A stretch of DNA of 64,000 bases, taken from Tianweitania sediminis. Lineage in GTDB: Bacteria; Pseudomonadota; Alphaproteobacteria; Rhizobiales; Rhizobiaceae. Shown here piece after piece: positions 60,991 to 64,000 of this stretch (its first letter is position 1; every line of letters begins with the position of its first letter). The notes under the pieces were generated by a model that ran no database searches, was not told the origin of the DNA, and was given only the letters and a program-made list of their open reading frames with translations. The position numbers and the translations under genes are program-made. The stretch spans positions 62,001 through 126,000 of the forward strand of contig NZ_JAGIYY010000006.1 of assembly GCF_017813335.1 (NCBI RefSeq), read 5' to 3'.

Positions 60991-61781
60991 TGCTGGTTGA
61001 TAGCCATTGCCATCTCGACTTCCCCGACTTCGAGGAAGAGCGAGACGCGGTTGTTGCCCGCGCCCGGGCCGCAGGCGTGCGCACACTCGTGACGATCTCC
61101 ACGCGCGTTCGCCAGTTCGACCGACTCCGCCGGATTGTCGACGCCTACGATGATGTCTGGTGCTCGGTCGGCACGCATCCGCACAACGCCGCGGAAGAAG
61201 CGGACATCTCCGTCCAAGAGCTGATCCGGCTTTCGCAGGAGCCGAAGGTCGTGGCAATCGGCGAAGCCGGCCTCGACTATTTCTACGACCGTTCGCCGCG
61301 CGAGGTGCAGGCCGCTGGGCTGCGCAACCACATCGCGGCCGCGCGGGAGACCCAGCTCCCGCTGGTGATCCACGCGCGCGATGCGGATGAAGACATGGAA
61401 GCCATTCTGCGCGAAGAAACGGGGCAGGGCCCGTTCCCCTTCATCTTGCACTGCTTTTCCTCGGGTGCAGCCTTGGCAAAGGCTGGCGTGGAGCTTGGCG
61501 GCTATATTTCTTTTTCCGGCATTCTTACGTTCAAGAAGTCGGATGCCTTGCGAGCAATTGCAGCCGACACCCCGCTCGATCGGCTGCTGGTTGAAACCGA
61601 CGCACCGTTCCTCTCGCCGCAGCCGTACCGTGGGCAGCGCAACGAGCCATCCTATGTGACAAACACGGCGAAGGTGCTTGCCGACGTTCATGCCCTGTCG
61701 CCTGAAGCCATGGCAGACCTGACGACCGAGAATTTCTTCAGGCTTTTCACCAAGTGCCGCAAGCCGGCGCAGGCTTCCTGA
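60990..61781 (+). CDS. tatD: TatD-family DNase/metallohydrolase
   Basis: A 263-aa TIM-barrel hydrolase. Metal ligands are in DSHCHLDFPD, GEAGLDYFYD, VIHARDADED and ILHCFSSG, with ETDAPFLSPQPYRG at the end. Family members are 3'-5' nucleases. It overlaps metG by 1 bp and precedes the MBL hydrolase. Confidence 0.92.
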   Translation: MLVDSHCHLDFPDFEEERDAVVARARAAGVRTLVTISTRVRQFDRLRRIVDAYDDVWCSVGTHPHNAAEEADISVQELIRLSQEPKVVAIGEAGLDYFYDRSPREVQAAGLRNHIAAARETQLPLVIHARDADEDMEAILREETGQGPFPFILHCFSSGAALAKAGVELGGYISFSGILTFKKSDALRAIAADTPLDRLLVETDAPFLSPQPYRGQRNEPSYVTNTAKVLADVHALSPEAMADLTTENFFRLFTKCRKPAQAS

Positions 61782-61784
61782 CCA

Positions 61785-62600
61785 ATGCCGGACCGGCTGC
61801 GCCTGACCATTCTTGGCTGTGGTTCCTCGCCGGGCGTTCCGCGCCCCAACGGAGATTGGGGCAATTGCGATCCGAGCAATCCAAAGAACCGCCGACGTCG
61901 GTCCGCCGCACTGGTGGAGCGCATAGCTGACGCGGGCATCACCCGCGTGGTGATCGACACAGGCCCTGACTTCCGCGAGCAGATGATCGCCGCAGAAGTG
62001 GATGCCATCGACGCGGTGGTCCTGACGCATGCACATGCCGACCACATCCACGGCATCGACGACCTGCGCAGCTTCTTCCTTGATACACGCGAACGCATCG
62101 ACGTCTATTCTGACGCCTTCACCTTCAGCCGCGTGGAGCAGGCTTTCGGCTACTGCTACGCGACTCCACCGGGTTCAAGTTATCCGCCGATCCTGCGCGA
62201 CAGGCGCGTCGAACCTTTCGTTGATTTCACCATCGAGGGGAAGGGCGGTCCGATCACCTTCAAGCCCCTGCCGCAGGTGCATGGCGACATCATCTCCTTG
62301 GGGCTCAAGGTGGGCCGGCTGGCCTACTGCTCCGATGTCAGCCATTATCCGGATGAAACGGCTGCCGAGCTCCACGAGCTCGACTGCCTCGTGATCGATG
62401 CGCTTCAATATCGTAGCCATCCGAGCCATTTGTCCCTTTCCGAGTCGCTTGGCTGGATCGAGCGTCTGAAGCCGAAACAAGCGGTGCTCACGCACATGCA
62501 CATCCCTTTGGATTACGAGCTCGTGCAACAGGAAACGCCGCCGAATGTGCAACCCGCCTACGATGGCATGATCATCGAGATCGGCGCGGATACGGCTTAA
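61785..62600 (+). CDS. MBL-fold metallo-hydrolase (PhnP-like)
   Basis: A 271-aa metallo-beta-lactamase-fold protein. The HxHxDH motif is LTHAHADHIHGIDDLRSF, with LAYCSDVSHYPD and LTHMHIPLDY supplying further ligands. It starts TILGCGSSPGVPRPNGDWG, the substrate-side Cys loop of PhnP-like phosphodiesterases. Substrate not known; the gene is a constant neighbour of tatD in rhizobia. Confidence 0.88.
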   Translation: MPDRLRLTILGCGSSPGVPRPNGDWGNCDPSNPKNRRRRSAALVERIADAGITRVVIDTGPDFREQMIAAEVDAIDAVVLTHAHADHIHGIDDLRSFFLDTRERIDVYSDAFTFSRVEQAFGYCYATPPGSSYPPILRDRRVEPFVDFTIEGKGGPITFKPLPQVHGDIISLGLKVGRLAYCSDVSHYPDETAAELHELDCLVIDALQYRSHPSHLSLSESLGWIERLKPKQAVLTHMHIPLDYELVQQETPPNVQPAYDGMIIEIGADTA

Positions 62601-62705
62601 GGTTGCGACTGATCTCATCAATCCGACCTTTGGCGTATTGTCACGCGGGCTTTGGCGGGCCACGGTGCTGATCTCTGCATATCAACCCGCTCTGGGAGGA
62701 GCTCC

Positions 62706-63911
62706 ATGAAAAGATTCGCGCTCGCAACCATCACCCTTGCCCTCGCTTGGAGTTCCACGGCGCTTGCCCAGGAACTGAGCGACGACAAGGTGAAGATCGG
62801 TATTCTGAACGACCAGTCCGGCGTTTACGCTGATTTTGGCGGCAAGAACTCTGTGGTGGCCGCCCAGATGGCGATCGAGGATTTCGGCGGGACCGTTGCC
62901 GGTAAGCCCGTCGAACTCATCAACGCCGACCACCAGAACAAGGCCGACATCGCAGCCAATATTGCGCGCCAATGGTTCGACACGGAACAGGTCGACGCGA
63001 TCATGGATCTGACCACGTCGTCTGTCGGTTTGGCTGTTCAGGCGCTGGCAGCCGAGAAAAAGAAGATCACGATCAACACCGGCGCTGCCACGGCGGAACT
63101 GACAGGCAAGCAGTGCACACCCTACGGTTTCCACTGGGCTTATGACACACATGCGCTCGCCGTCGGCACAGGCGGCCAGCTCGTGAAGGAAGGCGGCGAC
63201 AGCTGGTTCTTCATCACCGCAGACTACGCTTTCGGTCACTCCCTTGAGCAGCAGACCGGAGACTTCGTAAAGGCCAACGGCGGATCCGTGGTCGGCGCCG
63301 TGCGCCATCCGCTGGCAGCGACCGACTATTCGAGCTTCCTGCTTCAGGCTCAAGCGTCGGGCGCAAAGATCGTCGGCCTCGCCAATGCCGGCCAGGATAC
63401 GGTGAATGCCATCAAGCAGGCGGCAGAATTCGGCATCGTTGAAGGCGGCCAGCGGCTTGCGGGCCTTCTCGTGACGCTTGCCGAAGTGCACGGCCTGGGC
63501 CTCGAGTCGGCTCAAGGTCTCGTTTTGACGGAAGGCTTTTACTGGAACCGCACCGACGAAACTCGGGAATGGGCGCAGCGGTTCTTCGAGCGCACGAATG
63601 CAATGCCGAACATGGTTCACGCAGGCACTTACTCTGCCGTGCTTTCCTACCTGAAGGCCGTTGATCAGGCGAAATCGGACGACGCCGACACGGTTGCGAA
63701 GACCCTCAAGGCAATGTCGATCGACGATGTCTTCGGGCAAGGTGGCAAGGTCGGGCCGAACGGCCGCATGATCCATGACATGTATCTGATGCAGGTGAAG
63801 AAGCCCGGCGAAAGCGATACGCCTTGGGACTACTACACGGTGCTCGCCACGATCCCAGGCGACGAGGCTTTCATCAAGCCTGCGGAAAGCGGCTGCCCGC
63901 TCGTCAACTGA
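62706..63911 (+). CDS. Liv-type ABC transporter substrate-binding protein 2
   Basis: A 401-aa periplasmic binding protein (Peripla_BP_6). Signal peptide MKRFALATITLALAWSSTAL, cleavage near LAQELSDD; family features VKIGILNDQSGVYADFGGKN and YAFGHSLEQQTGDFVKANGG. No permease or ATPase follows inside the window; a terminator comes 19 bp later, so partner genes must be elsewhere. GGGAGGAG lies 5 nt before the ATG. Confidence 0.88.
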   Translation: MKRFALATITLALAWSSTALAQELSDDKVKIGILNDQSGVYADFGGKNSVVAAQMAIEDFGGTVAGKPVELINADHQNKADIAANIARQWFDTEQVDAIMDLTTSSVGLAVQALAAEKKKITINTGAATAELTGKQCTPYGFHWAYDTHALAVGTGGQLVKEGGDSWFFITADYAFGHSLEQQTGDFVKANGGSVVGAVRHPLAATDYSSFLLQAQASGAKIVGLANAGQDTVNAIKQAAEFGIVEGGQRLAGLLVTLAEVHGLGLESAQGLVLTEGFYWNRTDETREWAQRFFERTNAMPNMVHAGTYSAVLSYLKAVDQAKSDDADTVAKTLKAMSIDDVFGQGGKVGPNGRMIHDMYLMQVKKPGESDTPWDYYTVLATIPGDEAFIKPAESGCPLVN

Positions 63912-63930
63912 GGCCAACGACACAAGGACT

Positions 63931-63960
63931 GGCCGCGCGGATCCGTTCGCGCGGCCTTTT
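63931..63960 (+). terminator. Rho-independent terminator after the binding-protein gene
   Basis: GGCCGCGCG (63931-63939), 8-nt loop, CGCGCGGCC (63948-63956), followed by TTTT. The stem is 9 bp, GC only. Confidence 0.85.
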
Positions 63961-64000
63961 CTATGGCTGGACGGACATTCAGCGATGGCGACAAGTTCCA

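Noticed and set aside
63963-64000. Possible start of another gene at the right edge
   Set aside because: Only 12 codons remain, directly behind a terminator and without a ribosome-binding site.
1-64000. CRISPR arrays, insertion sequences, rRNA
   Set aside because: No regularly spaced repeats, transposase motifs or rRNA signatures seen on reading through.

Overview
The window looks like chromosomal DNA of a GC-rich alphaproteobacterium, most likely Hyphomicrobiales (Phyllobacteriaceae-like: Mesorhizobium, Nitratireductor, Chelativorans, Aquamicrobium and relatives). I base this on the rlpA - D,D-carboxypeptidase - tmk - holB - metG - tatD - MBL hydrolase order at 55-62.6 kb, on the codon use, and on the density of ABC/TRAP transport and acyl-CoA genes. 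No taxon marker such as rRNA is present, so the family is an inference.

The layout has four parts. (1) 1-7.65 kb is prophage or integrative-element DNA: a leftward early phage replication/recombination block (helicase, probable ssDNA-binding protein, Sak4-like ATPase, HTH protein), a divergent S24 repressor, a thermonuclease, and a four-gene cassette of a 64-aa protein, DUF2924 protein, large serine recombinase and HTH protein in which every junction is a 4-bp ATGA overlap. (2) 7.69-16.1 kb is a six-gene defence operon: orphan Phd-type antitoxin, two tandem full-length HsdM proteins, HsdS, HsdR, and a HEPN-motif protein with three C4 zinc ribbons placed 2 bp after hsdR. A tRNA-Ser(UGA) with its own terminator follows at 16.4 kb. 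(3) 16.6-53.9 kb is a large catabolic region for branched, terpenoid or lactone-like carboxylic acids. It holds an Atu/Liu-type set (split biotin-dependent acyl-CoA carboxylase, AtuA-family protein, hydratase, isovaleryl/citronellyl-type dehydrogenase, SDR), a TRAP transporter joined to an LvaA/LvaB/LvaE/LvaC-like set (APH-family kinase, small partner, CoA ligase, acyl-CoA dehydrogenase) plus a MaoC hydratase, a sugar-type ABC transporter whose second permease is fused to a beta-propeller and which sits beside a second propeller gene, and a Liv-type ABC transporter with a long-chain acyl-CoA ligase gene inside it. Two TetR regulators lie here, and a 15-bp palindrome of the form ATGAANNNNNTTCAT recurs at the promoters. 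(4) 54.2-64 kb is housekeeping backbone plus an orphan Liv-type binding protein at the right edge.

My reading of how they work together: the catabolic region imports carboxylic acids by three routes, activates them with three different CoA ligases, and degrades them by two complementary routes. One is carboxylation of beta-methyl-branched enoyl-CoA (Atu/Liu logic). The other is phosphorylation and elimination of 4-hydroxyacyl-CoA (Lva logic). The propeller proteins may open lactones to hydroxy acids. The substrate itself cannot be read from the sequence. The least conventional locus is the R-M operon with two HsdM proteins and a HEPN/zinc-ribbon protein; it recalls PrrC/RloC anticodon nucleases linked to type I R-M, but with a different architecture.
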